Shown: positions 32,815 to 44,878, counted from the stretch's first letter. The stretch: DNA of 64,000 nt from Azadirachta indica (GCA_022749755.1 CM040442.1:12932457-12996456), one strand, 5' to 3'. Notes: generated from the letters alone by a model not told the origin. Program-made: numbers and translations.

Positions 32815-33277
32815 TAACTTCTTAACTTCCAAAATGTTTGGTCACAAAAACATTTTTAACTTTTAAAATATTTAGTTATTAAAAGACTACTTCCAATAAA
32901 TATTTGTTCATTAAAAGGCAGTATTAACTTTCAAAATATTTGCTCACTAAAAACATTTCTATACTTCTAAAATATTCAGATCTTAAAAATTACTTTTAAC
33001 TTCAAATATATTTAGTCACTAAAAAACACTTTTTAATTTTTAAATATTAAGTCACTAAAAAGCATTTTAATTTCTAAAATTTTTGGTCACTTAAAATATT
33101 TTTAACTTCAAAAATATTTAATCACTAAAAATACTGTTTAATTTTTAAATATTTAGTCATAAAAAGCACTTTTAATTTCTAAAATATTAGTCACTAAAAA
33201 AATACTTTTAACTTGCAAAATAGTTGGTCAGTAAAATACACTTTTAACATCTAAAATATTTAGTCAGTACATATGAC
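32815..33277 (+). repeat. Minisatellite, about 13 units of 33-37 bp
   Basis: The approximate consensus is two parts: CTTTTAACTTCTAAAATATT followed by TAGTCACTAAAAAGCA. Units vary at many positions (TTTGGTCAC, TTTAGTCAC, TTTAATCAC). One further isolated unit lies at about 33507-33540. Internal tandem repeats with short GTCACT words are common in the subterminal regions of CACTA elements. Confidence 0.75.
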
Positions 33278-33889
33278 TTATGTTGACTAAAATTTAAAGT
33301 CATTAAAGGTGACTAATTTGCGTTATTTGTCATTAGATATAATTTATTGTGACTAATTATTTTAGTTACAAATGGTTACATCTTATGACCACTAATATAT
33401 ATCACTATATGTTTTGGGTACAATAATATTGGTTGTGAAAAGAAAAAGAAGAATCCTAACAATTAATGAGAGAAAATTTGTTATAAATAAATTTCAATAC
33501 CAAAAAGCACTTTTAACTTCCAAAATAGGTAATCACTACATATTTATTATGTTGATTAAAATTTGAATTCATCAAAAAGAAACTCTAACTAAGATTTGAA
33601 GTCATTAAAGAGAAACTCTAACAGTTAAAAATAGTCACTTATGATCTTCTAATATACTGTAATTAATTGTAGAAATAAAATAAAATTGGTTACTAAAAGT
33701 AATAATGGATTATATGATTTAGTTTTACAACAACAAAAATTACAAAATAAAATTTTTAGCGACCAAACACATTTTGTGACTGAATAATTATGTCTCCCAT
33801 TACTAAAATATATTTAGCAATAAAAAAATATATATTTTGTGAAGTCCAAAATATATTTAGTAATAAAAAATATATTTTTTTTTATATAA

Positions 33890-33962
33890 TTTAAAAAAAA
33901 ATATATATATTTGGTAACCAAAAAAAATATATATATATATATATACACACACACATATATTT
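33890..33962. repeat. AT/AC microsatellite tract
   Basis: An A-rich tract passes into (AT)n, then (AC)4-5, then ATAT. It is a simple sequence repeat within the CACTA-like element. Confidence 0.8.
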
Positions 33963-34120
33963 TGTGATATCTACAATTTTAATTCCAAAAATCTTCTAAG
34001 AAGGACGTGCCTCTACTAATGAGTGACTATTTTTTAACCATTATCAGAAACATGAGGTGACTAATATAAAGTATTCAACAACAAAATATTTCGCTACAAA
34101 ATTTTTTTGTCCTGTAGTTA

Positions 34121-34880
34121 TATTTGTTTAATACAATTAATATAATTGTCTGCAATTTTATAAAATATGATATTTTGGATTGAATTTAGAGATTTTGATT
34201 TGTTTATTGTGGATTGTTCAAGTACGATCAAAAGATTAAACTATAGATAATTTAGGTTTGGTTTATGCTATTTAAATCTCATTATAATTTATTAATTTGA
34301 AAAATTGTGAATAAAGATTATGTTTTCACAACATTGTGAATCAATATAATGGAATAATTATTTACCAAAATTAGAAATGTTTTGCACAAAACTTGAAAAC
34401 TCTTATATTAATATTTAAATTCTAGCTTCGAAATTAAAATCGGAACTTGAAAATAATACAATAAAATTTGTAATATTTACATAATAAAATTCTATACTTT
34501 TTGATACATTTTTTTATTTTTGATTAACAAATTTAGGAAAAAGATTTATAACTGAAAAAATTTGTGAATCTTTTTATATTTAAAAATAAAGGACTATTTT
34601 CTTTAATATTACATTTACAATTAATTCACAACTACCAAAAATGGGTTAGAAATCAACTTGAAATGTGGTGTATCCTAGATATCTGCTACTCAAAACATTG
34701 TTTGATACCTACCCTCGTAATGGAGGGAATAATGTCTTCAAAAGGGAAAATCCTCCCAAAAATTGAGAGGATTTGAACTCAAGACCTTTTGAGGGTAATT
34801 ATCAATTTCCTTCCTTAGATTTGGGATATGATCAGCTAGATAGAAAAAATTAAGAATATATTATTATTCTTCTCTAAATT
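34121..34880. other. AT-rich spacer with tRNA-like B-box
   Basis: No gene is present. At 34768-34786 the sequence GGATTTGAACTCAAGACC is the complement of a pol III B-box-like GGTCTTGAGTTCAAATCC, as in SINE heads and in the AT-rich elements elsewhere in the window. Confidence 0.4.
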
Positions 34881-35410
34881 TAGGGATAGCAAAAATCTCC
34901 AAACTCGTGGGTCCCATCTTGCCCCACCTCATTTGGGGCAAGCTTGAGGCTTAAAAATGCAACTCGTTTGAAAATTGGGACAAGTTCGAGGCCTAAAAAT
35001 CTAACTCATTGAAAAACATGGGTGGGTTCGAGGATTATATTTTTTTTTTGCCAGCCCCATTTCGTTTAACCTAAAAATTCCTATAGTAAAATACCTAAAA
35101 ACTTGATCCGATACTGTAGTAAAGTATTGTATCAATACTATAGATGGCTTAAAAAACTCAACCCAATATTATAGCAAGCATTTGTAGCAAGGCCCTGTAA
35201 TTTGAGTTGGATACTATAACTTATTGTAGTTGGTATTGTAACTTGGTCAAACGGGGTCAAATGGAGCCAGGTTAGGGAAAAGTTGGGCGGGTTACAAACG
35301 GGACATGTTGGCTCTAGCCTTATTTTATTCAAAATAGGGAGGGGGTTTTGGGGGCAAACTTAGATCAAATGGAGTAGGTTCCCTAAACTGATCCTATTGC
35401 CATTTCTACC
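34881..35410. mobile_element. hAT-like MITE, GC-rich ends
   Basis: The left end, TAGGGATAGCAA (34881), pairs with the complement of TTGCCATTTCTA (35397-35408), 9 of 12 matching. The interior has TTGGGGCAAG/GGGACAAG and GGGGTCAAATGG blocks typical of the 'TAGGGGTGGCAA' family that includes the 2585-4986 element. It is about 530 bp and non-coding. No 8-bp TSD is visible. Confidence 0.55.
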
Positions 35411-35567
35411 TTGATCGTTAGTAAAATAGCCCCAAATAATACATTTACTTTATTACCCTCTATCACTTGGTTTTTATTATAAAATTATTTTGACGCCAAT
35501 TATTTAGATTGAAAGGTGACTAATAGAGTCGTTTTTGGTCTCATTTTGTGTGGTAACCAAATCAAAT

Positions 35568-36487
35568 GAGATATTGTTCTTTACTCTCTGACTTTTTAGA
35601 GGAAATCAATTTACCCTCGGACTTTTTGGCCTACGTGAGATGCCTCTGTAGTTTTTTAAAAAATGTTAAGATATCTCCTAATTTTCGTACAAATAAAAAC
35701 ATACCCCTAAAGTGACCATTTTTATTTTCTCAATTATTAGAAGAATCATATAAAATGACCATATTGTCCTTAGTTTCATTTCTTAATAACCAATATTATC
35801 TTATTCTAATATTTAAATTTGAAAGTTATAACAATATTTTAATCTTTAAATTTTTTCCTTTCAAATTTGCTATCAAACTTTTGCAATATTAATTAATTAT
35901 ATATAAATTTTGAAATAGAATATTTAATTAAAAAATTGTATTTTGTAAAAATTTTTAGCAAGTTTTGACAGTAATTTATGTTGTAAAAAATTTTATAATG
36001 AATGTTGTAAAAAATTGACAACAAATTTGACAAGATTAATTATGAATAATTAGTTTCTTCCAATTAATTAAAAAATTTATGTTGTAAAAAATTGACAATT
36101 AATTTGATAATATTAATCTACATAATTTTAAAATAAACTATTTAATTAAATGTCTACTTTAAAAAATTATATTAAATTACTATTGTAACAAAATTGATAA
36201 CAAATTTGAAGGAAAAAAATAATTAAAGGACAAAACATTATTATAACTTTTAAATTTAAATGTTAGAATAAAAGTATATTAGTTTATTACAAATGTCTTC
36301 TAATAGTTGACTGGCAAAATAGTCAATGTAAAATAAGAATAGTCATCTTGCTAGTATCGTTTTATTTCTACTAAAGTTATTGGGATATCTTAATATTTCT
36401 TAAAAAGTTAAGGGCCATCTCACACAACAAAAAGTTATGGGGTAAGTCTTATCCCCAAAAAGATAGGGAGGTAAGCTACAATATCCC
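35568..36487. mobile_element. Foldback MITE, 920 bp, long terminal repeats
   Basis: The left part (35568-35720) pairs with the complement of 36340-36487. Left GATATTGT...TTTACTC...GACTTTTT pairs with right GATATTGTAGCTTACCTCC on the opposite strand. The match continues through ACTTTTTGG..TACGTGAGATG/TGTGTGAGATGG and AATGTTAAGATATC/AATATTAAGATATC. The flanks AATCAAAT and TAATTAAAT are similar but not convincing as a 9-bp TSD. It is non-coding. The long inverted repeats favour a Mutator-like MITE. Confidence 0.65.
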
Positions 36488-37130
36488 TAATTAAATTTAC
36501 AAGGTTGATGAAATGACTATTATTTCCTTTGTTAGTCCAAAAAATTAAAGCCATAACATAAAAATATTAGGGAAAATCAAAAAAGAAAGAATAAAAAATT
36601 TGATAGAATAACTTATTGCAAACCTTACAATGAAAATAAAATACCAAAATTTATTCACCTTAAAGGCTTTAAACGAGAGTATAAGAGAATGTTGCAGGCA
36701 AAATTAATTCTACATTGCACTACAAAGAAGGCTACGTAAACAAATGCTAAAATTTACAGAACCATGGCCTATGTAACAGCTTTCTTATTTCACAATTTTA
36801 ACGATATCTATGCAAGTATTCAACGACAATTCAAGAGATAATTCCCAATAGAATTCCTCATTTTCCTTTTTATAACTTAATTCATGCTGCAAGTATGAGA
36901 ACTTTTATCGTTCCTTGATTGTTAATAGTTAGCATTGTAGGGTTATCACTCTTCTAACATACAGCATTGATGAAGTAAGATCTTGCATCTTCATCTGTAT
37001 CATCAGTGTTAAAAACTATAGTTTGTCTCATATACGTCTAACGGTCGAGGAAAATCGATGTGTGTTTCCACCCACTTCATATATATATGTCTAGTGATGT
37101 AGTAAAGTGGCATGAAAACTTGTCTCCTAA
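36488..37130. other. Possible gene 3' fragment, minus strand, unassigned
   Basis: On the minus strand about 37115-36930 there is a protein-like stretch (IYMKWVETHIDFPRPLDVYE, then in another frame NTDDTDEDARSYFINAV). It is not a family I recognise. It ends at the TIR element inserted at 37131. It may be a decayed exon of a host gene, but the evidence is weak. Confidence 0.25.
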
Positions 37131-38376
37131 CCAGTGATGGCAACAAGGCGGAGACGGGGTGGGATATCAATCCTCCGCCCCGATTGAACTTTGGATTCCC
37201 ATCCCCCGCCCTATCTTTGGTTTGGGTAAACCAGGGATTGGTCGTGGATATCTTCGATTTAGAACGGGGATTCCTAGAGGCTCCTCCTATCGCATTGATC
37301 TCGGTTGACTTTTTGAAAAAAAAAAATTTTACAATTTTAAAGCTTAAACATTTGACCTTTAAAAAAAAATATAACACCTTATCATCATATTACTTATGTT
37401 CATTAATTAAAATATATAAAAAAAAAAATATTTAACTAAAAATATATATTTAATTTATATATTTTAAAATATTATAGCTATTAGATTATTATTAATATTA
37501 ATTTTATAGCCTGATTCAAATTCAATAATTATAACTATTATTACATTTAATAATTTTATAATGTGAGACAATTCAAATTCAATAATTATAACTATTATTA
37601 TGATTATTATTAATGTAACAATAATTTTATCTTTAACAATTATTTAAAATTAATTTTAAATTATTATACTCATATAAAATAATTTTATAATTTAAAACAA
37701 TTCAAATTTAATAATTATTACTATTATTATCATTATTGGCAATCTAACAATAACTTTATTTATACAAATTGATTTAATTAACTATATTTGTTAATATATA
37801 TATATATATAACATTTTCAAAATAAAGAATATATTGATAAAAATTTTAAGTATCACAAAAACATGTTTAAAATATTAAATTCATTGACTTGATATATAAT
37901 ACTTAAAGTATTTAACAAAAAATAGATAATATAATTATCACTTTTTAATTTGCTGTTAAAAATATATCATTTAACTAGTAAATTTTATTAATTCATTAAT
38001 TTTTATTTGTTTTTAGCAAATTTTGTTATTATAAAAATGATTTAAAAGTAATTTTAAAATTGATTAAATTGAAAATCTGAAAAATATTTATCACTTATTA
38101 AGGACTTAATTGATTAAATTAAAAATTATAAACTTTTGTGAAGGACTTATTTGACTAACATAAAAACTATAAAACTTTATAATTATTCACTAAATAAAAT
38201 GGATACATATGTAATTATTTGAATAGATTGTGAATTAGGCTCTGGGAATCGGGGACGGGCCGGGAAAAAGGGCCCATCCCCGTCCCCAGCCCGGTTTTAA
38301 AACGGGAACGAATTTTCGTCCTCGTACCCATCCCATTCGTCCCAATCCCCGGCCCTGCGGAGAAAATTACCACTCC
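37131..38376. mobile_element. hAT-like element with GC-rich ends
   Basis: The left end (CAGTGATGGCAACAAGG, then GGAGACGGGG) and right end (complement AGGAGTGGTAATTTTCTCCG, then GGGCCGGGG) are imperfect inverted repeats. G/C-rich blocks (CCCGCCC, ACGGGCCGGG) lie just inside both ends, and the interior is AT-rich and non-coding. The last 200 bp before the GC-rich right end match 4700-4830 (for example TGGATACATATGTAATTA against AGATACGTACATAATTA), so it is the same family as 2585-4986. The open frames 37009-37377 and 37112-37435 cross the GC-rich end and are not genes. The TSD is unclear. Confidence 0.6.
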
Positions 38377-39076
38377 TCGCTCATCCCCAACCTTTATTTG
38401 CCAAGATTAACACAGTTTCAGGCTAATCTAATCTCAATGCTATACAAGCAGATGTCTAAGTTAAATGAATGTGGAATCCTTCTCTATCAAGAAGCAGTCC
38501 CTTTAGACTCTTGAACATCCAACTCATGCTCCAACCATGATGTAGGAATCAGCTTCCAGAGAAGAGCCGACCTCTTGTTTCTTTCCAGTAATTCCTTGGG
38601 TGGGTTTAGCATCCGTAACAAACAGTAACAGGAATGATTTAGAAACATGCAACAAAAGCTGAAACGATTTCAGTGGGTTAAAATTATAAACAGAATTTGG
38701 GTGAGTGCTGGCAAGGTTTAACCAAAGAGCATGATTAGTGCTACGCATGCTTGGAAGATCACTGGAATAGACTGCTTGCTTGATGGGACAACTTACAAAC
38801 AGTGTTCTTAAAAACCACAAATATTGTGAGATTTAAGAGAGACATGTTAGAAGCCACCTGCATATCTGGCACACACTTTGGATACTCTTAACATTTCAGA
38901 TTTAATTCTATTTATGAAATTGTAAAGTTCACTTTTGGTAAATAGTATCGTATAGATGAACAGTATTATATAAATAAATAGTATATATTTATAAACAGTA
39001 TCGTACTGTATAAGAGTACCGAAATATACTGAAAGTACAGCTACTCCTTATTGACTTTCTTTACTAATGAAGTTAG
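38377..39076. other. Spacer with possible decayed exon, minus strand
   Basis: A minus-strand open frame (38820-38524) ends in a polar, protein-like tail (DAKPTQGITGKKQEVGSSLE). I do not recognise it, and the N-terminal part of the frame is not convincing. From 38930 the DNA is AT-rich with repeated ACAGTAT words. Confidence 0.25.
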
Positions 39077-39630
39077 TGTTAGGTGGAGAAAGTTTGAATT
39101 TAAATAGTGGTTGGTAAGTGGAGAAATTTGTGGAGTAAATTGTGGAATGTGTGTTGAAAAATAGAAGAAGAAAACCATTATAAATACCTCACTCCTTTCA
39201 CCATTTCATTCATCCTATATCATCCTTTGAGAGTTTTTACAAAGAGAGAAAAATTAGTTTTTTTTTTGTGTTGTATTATTCACTTAAAATTGTTTCTCCT
39301 ATTTTGAGAGAAAGTGTGAAATACTCCTATTTAGAGAGTTGATCTTTCCTTATTATTAGAGAGAAAGAGAGTTGTAATCTCCACTTTAAAATAGTGAAAT
39401 ACTCCTATACTTGCCGGTGGTTTTTACCCTAATTTATTTAAAGGTTTTCCACGTAAAATATTTGTATCGATTTATCTTATTATTTTATTTTACTATAGAC
39501 GGTTATACCTTCTACTTATTTATTGCTTTATGGTGATAAATGATTATACCTCTTACATAACGTTTATCGTCATTATTTTTTCAATTTCATTGTAATTGCG
39601 TGTTTTATTTCTACTCCTAATTTTTTAACA
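39077..39630 (+). repeat. LTR-like segment, possible solo LTR
   Basis: It begins TGTTAGGTGGAG (about 39079) and ends TTTTTTAACA (39630), giving a short TGTTA/TAACA inverted terminus. Inside is a TATA-like ATTATAAATAC (39177), a CT-rich leader, repeated GAGAGAAAG blocks, and TTTTCCACGTAAAATATTTG (about 39444), a block common near the end of plant LTRs. No PBS follows, no PPT precedes, and no partner LTR is in the window. The TSD is not evident. Confidence 0.4.
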
Positions 39631-39654
39631 CTATTAAAATCCTAGAAATTTTTG

Positions 39655-39935
39655 TTAAAATTCTCAAAGAAAAAATAAAAATAGCAGAATGGGAAAACAA
39701 AGATGAGGCCATTGCTGCTCCATATACTTAGCCCCAAAAGGCTTAAATGTCCTCCAACAGCAATGAGAAAACAAAATCTGCGGCAAAATCTTGCTACAAC
39801 AGAAAAAGAAATGCAACAACTGGCAGAATTCAGAAACAGTAGCAGAAAAGGAGCCCAGAAATATGAAAACAGAAACTGCAGCAGAGAGAAAAGCATGCAG
39901 CAGCTGGGCAGCAACTACGAAAATCGTTTAATGTT
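39655..39935 (+). repeat. AGC-rich dispersed module 1
   Basis: This strongly strand-asymmetric sequence is rich in CAGCAG, GCAGAA and AACAGAAA words and low in T. It is not a simple tandem repeat. Overlapping open frames on both strands (39642-39914, 39703-40014) follow from the composition. Confidence 0.55.
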
Positions 39936-40339
39936 TGTATTTTTATTGTTCGCCAGTATAAATTTGTGTGGGCGGATTGAATTTTTCTTGTTTTTGAAAA
40001 ATTTTGATCTCTAATTGAAAGTTTAGCTCGTGAATTTTGTTTAACATGCACTTAAATGATGCCAGTTTCAAAATTTTCTTTAATTGGGTAGGTATGGTAA
40101 CTTCTTAAACATTATAAAAATTTAAAATTTTGATGGGAAATTGAGGTTCATCTAAAATGCGTGAGAATAAAGGAAACTTCTCATGTATGCAGGTTCGAAG
40201 AATACCCCCTAGAACCAAAAGTTCGGCAAACGAAGGGAAGGAACAAGAAATTAAACTGAACGAGAATTTGAATTATGAAGATGTTATTATATTCTCATTT
40301 GATTAAAATTGGCTTGTTTCTTTTGTATGCATGTCAAAT
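39936..40339. other. Unassigned spacer between AGC-rich modules
   Basis: No gene or terminal repeat was recognised. Confidence 0.4.
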
Positions 40340-40920
40340 ATAATGGTAGCAGCATTTACAGCAGCATAGAGCAGTAAACAGCTGGGAACAAACTGCAACA
40401 AAGAAAACAGCAGAGTAAGCAGCTACATCTGCTTACGAAACTGCTACAAACAGCAGCAAATGAAGCCATACGCAGTAAGCAAAACAACTCCGGCACCGGC
40501 AGAACAAAGTGGCATCAAGAAATCCGCAAATAACGACTGAAACTAGCGCTAACATATGCAATACGACATCAACAATACAAGAATAAGTCAGCATCAATAG
40601 CACAATAGCAGGAACCTCACTGCATCTTTGGTTGGATCCACTAAAACAGGACAGGACCAATGAAAACAGCATCTATACTGCAGCACTAGAGCAGCCTCTA
40701 TACTGAAGCAAGCACCAGCAGTTTAAGCCATCAGCAGTAAGCGAAAAAAACAGTACCGGCAGCAGCAGGACGAGCTGGCGGTAACCTGCAGCAATAAACC
40801 AGCAACTAACAGCAGCAGCCAGCATCACCACATTGGGGAAAACAAGCACCAAACACATGCAGAAAGACAAGCAGCAGGCAGGATGCAGGGCAGCAAGCAG
40901 CAGTAGGCAGAAATCAGATT
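40340..40920 (+). repeat. AGC-rich dispersed module 2
   Basis: This module is of the same kind as module 1. Its segment 40735-40830 matches 43325-43400 (shared CTGCAGCAATAAACCAG, CTAACA.CAGCAGCCAGCAT). By-eye identity there is about 80%. Confidence 0.65.
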
Positions 40921-41859
40921 TTTGGTTTTCTTTACAATAGCACCTACTAAATAATTTCCAATCAGCTACAAAAACAAGTCAAGACATAGAATAATGTTGT
41001 TAATTTCTTATTGAACATCAAGGAACAATTATTAATGAGAAGTAGGCATGCAAATATATAGACAACTGACCATTTGGGTTCTCTCCTGGCATCATTCTCC
41101 TTGCTTTTTGTGGCCAATTTATGGAGTTGTTGCCCGTTCTGTTTTCACTAGTCTCACATAACAACTTGCTTCTTAGCATACTTGACATTGGTCATTGAAG
41201 AAATTCATTCTGTTAAATGTTAAATCATTAATTGATTACAAATGTCCAGCTTTCTGCAGACCTTCGTCGTGTATCTCCAGAAAATCCAGATGAATTAAAA
41301 CAGAGAGTTTATGAAAGATAGAATTGTCAGACAAGAAGAAAGTACAAACTAAGCTGTTCAACATTTGGTTTTTGTTACAATAAATGATGGCCTCAAGTTA
41401 ATTATTCCTTTGTTGATCAGCGGCAGCAGCACAATTTTAAATTCTCTGCATATATATATATATATATATATATATAGGATGACTTGCAAATCGGTTCTGC
41501 ATATATTGAGAAAGACAACAGGTTATATTGTATACAATGCGACGTTGTGCATTGCTATTGAATATCAAGGGATGAAGAAAGAATAGAAATAGTGAGAGAG
41601 CATATATATTAACCATTTGGGTGTTTTCCTGGGATCCTCTTCGAATAGATTTTTGCTGGTCTATGCTTTTAAGTTATTTCATCCAGAATTTGATGGTAAT
41701 AAAGATAGAATCATCATCTGATCCATGAGAAGAAAGCCAATGAAGAGGGCATATACACTTCTTTACTGCAAAAAATATACGACAAGAAAAATAAGACAAT
41801 GCTGCAAAGAAAAAACAATGAAGAGGGCATATACACTTACAGTACACAAGATGCTCTAC
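40921..41859. other. Unassigned spacer with internal repeats
   Basis: ACCATTTGGGT-type blocks recur at about 41067 and 41614, and ACTT/TTTGC blocks follow both. A short open stretch at 41250-41320 (ADLRRVSPENPDELKQRVYE) looks protein-like but is not recognised. No gene is called. Confidence 0.35.
41451..41476. repeat. (TA)13 microsatellite
   Basis: A perfect TA dinucleotide run of 26 bp, following CTGCA. Confidence 0.95.
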
Positions 41860-44650
41860 TCGAGTGCCTTTTGTTAAAATCCATGAGAAGTTAACCTTGC
41901 TTCACTAAATTTTAAAAAAATTGAAGAAATCAAAATAAGAAGTACAATAGAATCTATCAGTTATAAGATGCGGTTATAAATTGAACCATTACTTACTGAC
42001 TTGTTTTAGCTGTTATAGGCTCTGTCTCTCTAGTAATCCCCATAATTCTGATTCAATGCTTCTACGACAGAATTTCGAAATCAATGCAATCACCAATCCC
42101 GAAACCCAAGAGATATGGCGAGGCCAAAACTAGAAATATTATATGCTTTCAAAATCATTATCCATATATTATGATAATTATAGCAAACGAGACAGTCTAA
42201 GTTACACGTATGCACCTATCCTGTTGAAAAATTTCTCAAAAAGATCATAGATGGGAAGTAATCAAAATATGTAAGTTACTCCTCTAGCATGAGTAGCAAA
42301 GCTAGCTTTGCATATCAATCTAGAATAACAACAGATGAAATCATACAATATTGTCCTGATGTGCTTTTATTGAACATCAAACAATTCAAAATTTTAAGAA
42401 AGCAACTAACCATAGACTTAGCTTCCGAGTAACAAATCAAAAGATTCTATGCTCGCCTCAATCTGGGTTCAAATTGCACAACTCTCCCATGGATGCCACA
42501 AGCCACTGCATTCGCCATAACACTACACAAGCTGATGGTCTTGTGTAAGATTAATTCATGATAATTTAGCCACTGAACTTGAGGTGATACACAACTGTAA
42601 CATGTTCTTGACTATATTTAACACATATAAAATGTCAGACATCTCAATCAGATTACAAATAACAACTACAGATAGAAAAGAAGCGAAAGGAGTAAAATGC
42701 CTTTCTAATTTCGAGCACATTTAGGACAAATTAAAATCTTTAATCTCTGGAGTGTTGTTGCATGAAGTAGGTGCCACCTTTTACATATACACCAAAGTAA
42801 TTTCATAATATATATGTCTCAAGTATTAGAAATTTGATTTAAAATATAAAAAAGGTTTAACTTGTTCATTTACTATAATTAACTATATATTAATTGATAA
42901 GAAAGGAAGAGGATAAAATACCAGTTGGTCAATAATGAATCATAGTTTGATCCAGTACTCTTCCATACTGCAAAAGAATTCAAGGTCTAAAATTATAATT
43001 GAGAATAAAGAAACTGCAGCAAATATAGGATAGACACAGAGAAACAGGAAACAGCACAAGAGCAGAATCTAGATTGCAGCAAGCAGCAGCAGGCAGATAA
43101 CTAGCAGATGTACGAAAATCAGCAGCAGGCCTAATATCAGCTAGAATAACAGCAAAGAAGAACAACGACAAATAGCATAATGCAGATTTTTGAAGCAAGT
43201 AGCAGCAGGCAGATAAACAAATGGAGGAAGACACACAGCAGGCCATTAGAACAGAGGAGCCAAAAAATAAAACAATCCCGGGACATATACATTGCAGCTA
43301 ACAGCAGCAGGTTAAGCAATCAGCAGAAAGCCGCAGATCAAGCTGGCAGTAAGCTGCAGCAATAAACCAGTTGCTAACAACAGCAGCCAGCATAATAGCA
43401 ATTCGAACAGAATAACAGCAAAAAGAACTAGAATCTATACTCCGCCAAAACAACACCATCATAAAAATCCCAGGACCTCTGGTTTCATCAATGGTTTCAG
43501 CAACAGCTGCACAAAAAAGGTAGCAGCAATAAAATAGCTACATCAGCAAAGCTAACCTTTCAAGGAGCAGCAACAGACTAACAGTAAGCAGAAATAACAA
43601 GCTAACAAGTCAACAAAAGCCAAATCACAGGCAGAAAAAAGGAAGAGACAAAAAGAGTTTCTGCCTTCAACCGAAACTAAGCTCTGGAAAATTTCCAAAA
43701 AAGGAAACAAAGCTCTGGAAACAGGATGCTACATTTGATTGTCTAATAGGTAGCCTTTTGTTCAAATCGTTGAGATGCACTTTAAACTTGCTTCATCGCA
43801 ATTAAAAAAAAAAAATTGAGAAAATTAAATAAAATCAAAATAATGAATTGTAACTGACTTACACTAACTGTCACTAGTTCTGTCTCCGCCGGTAAACCCC
43901 ATACTATTGACTCAATACTTCTGAAATGAAATTTGTAAACCCATGCAAAGGCCAAAAACAGCAAAAAAAAATATATCATATACTTTAAAAATCAATAATC
44001 TGAAAATCTGAAATGATACGCAATTGTGCCACGTTTTTGACTAAATATATTACACAATATATTTAGATCTACCAAGCACTAATATTGAATGGCAAACTTT
44101 TAAGGAGAAGAGTGTTTATCAACCATTGCTTACGGCCATATATTTCTTTCGGAAAACATTCATTCTTACTAACAAATTGGAAAAATCATGTACAATATTG
44201 TGTTATCTTACATCTATCATTATAATCCATTCTAAACTATTGGGAGAAAGATCTTATGTACTAAGTAGTCAAGATATTCCTAACCATCTATCTTACACCC
44301 TAAATTTACAACTGCGGCATGTTCTGGACTATATTTAACATGTATGAAACATAATTTGATTCAAAATATTTTCTACTTCTATGCCAAATTACATATAACG
44401 GTCAAAGATCAAAAAGAACCAGAAGGAAGAAAATATTCAATTTTAAGCACGGATAGGACAAGCTGAATTCTTTAACTCTGGAGTGTTTTCTTCTGAAGAA
44501 ATTGCCACCCTTGACATATACACCAAAAAATTTCAGAATATCATAAGAAGTAGAATTTGATTCAAAATCTGATGTTTTAACTTGTTAAATTACTAATCTT
44601 TAACTATATATTAATTAACAATAAGGAAAGAGGATAAAATATAACTAATA
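41860..44650 (+). repeat. Diverged tandem duplication, unit about 1 kb
   Basis: Copy A (41870-42940) and copy B (43745-44650) share ordered blocks. These are GCCTTTTGTT, GCTTCA, TCTGTCTC, CTTCTG/CTTCTACGACAGAATT, GACTATATTTAACA, AGGACAA, CTCTGGAGTGTT, GCCACC, ACATATACACCAAA, TTAACTTGTT and AACTATATATTAATT. On the minus strand each has a splice-acceptor-like pyrimidine tract followed by a similar 50-bp block (complement of 43867-43922 and 42003-42070). The copies may therefore be duplicated exons or leader of an unrecognised gene. AGC-rich module 3 lies between the copies and module 2 precedes copy A. Confidence 0.65.
42990..43640 (+). repeat. AGC-rich dispersed module 3
   Basis: Repeated GCAGCAGGCAGATAA blocks at about 43085 and 43202, then the segment matching module 2 (43325-43400), then further AGC-rich sequence to 43640. 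Complementary-strand relatives lie at 31130-31270. Open frames on both strands are compositional. Confidence 0.65.
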
Positions 44651-44878
44651 TACTTAGTATCCAAGTATGATGTTAGGATGTGAGAGATCATGTTCCAGTC
44701 CTCTCCCGTCTCCTTTCTGAAACGTTCTTCTAAAATAGGAAAATGAGAAATCTAAAATATCTCTAGTGGTGTGATCTCAGGTAGTTTTATAGCGCCTTTG
44801 ATTTGTGGCAAGAAAGAATTTCCAAGTGATTAAGACAAGGCGTGATTGTAGTATCTTCTTTTTCTCTGCTTTTAATCC

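Larger units (their letters stand above)
32545..34120. mobile_element. CACTA-like non-autonomous element (inference)
   Basis: The left end, CTTACTAGAAAAGTTTT (32545), and right end, complement TAACTACAGGACAAAAAAAT (34120 inward), resemble degenerate CACTA(C)-type ends. GTGACTAA words recur near both ends (32600, 32650, 33350, 34062). The interior has a 35-bp minisatellite, a duplication (32637-32830 resembles 33343-33515) and AT microsatellites. It has no coding sequence. Its left boundary truncates the RACK1 pseudogene within its last codons, which supports that edge. The 3-bp TSD could not be confirmed. Confidence 0.45.

Noticed and set aside
33890..33962. AT/AC run as a possible functional element
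   Set aside because: Simple microsatellite without further structure.
37009..37435. Overlapping open frames on both strands
   Set aside because: Both cross the GC-rich tip of the hAT-like element at 37131.
38846..39630. Longer LTR reading starting TGTTAGAAGC
   Set aside because: It shares the TGTTA/TAACA termini, but the first 230 bp are AT-rich repeats unlike an LTR start, and no TSD supports it. The shorter boundary near 39079 was preferred, also without a TSD.
42470..42540. Possible tRNA gene (CTGGGTTCAAATTGC resembles a T-loop)
   Set aside because: No acceptor stem, D-arm or anticodon stem could be formed around it.
39642..43365. Several small frames in AGC-rich modules encoding cysteine/leucine- or glutamine/serine-rich peptides
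   Set aside because: They open in several frames on both strands of the same DNA, as expected from composition alone.
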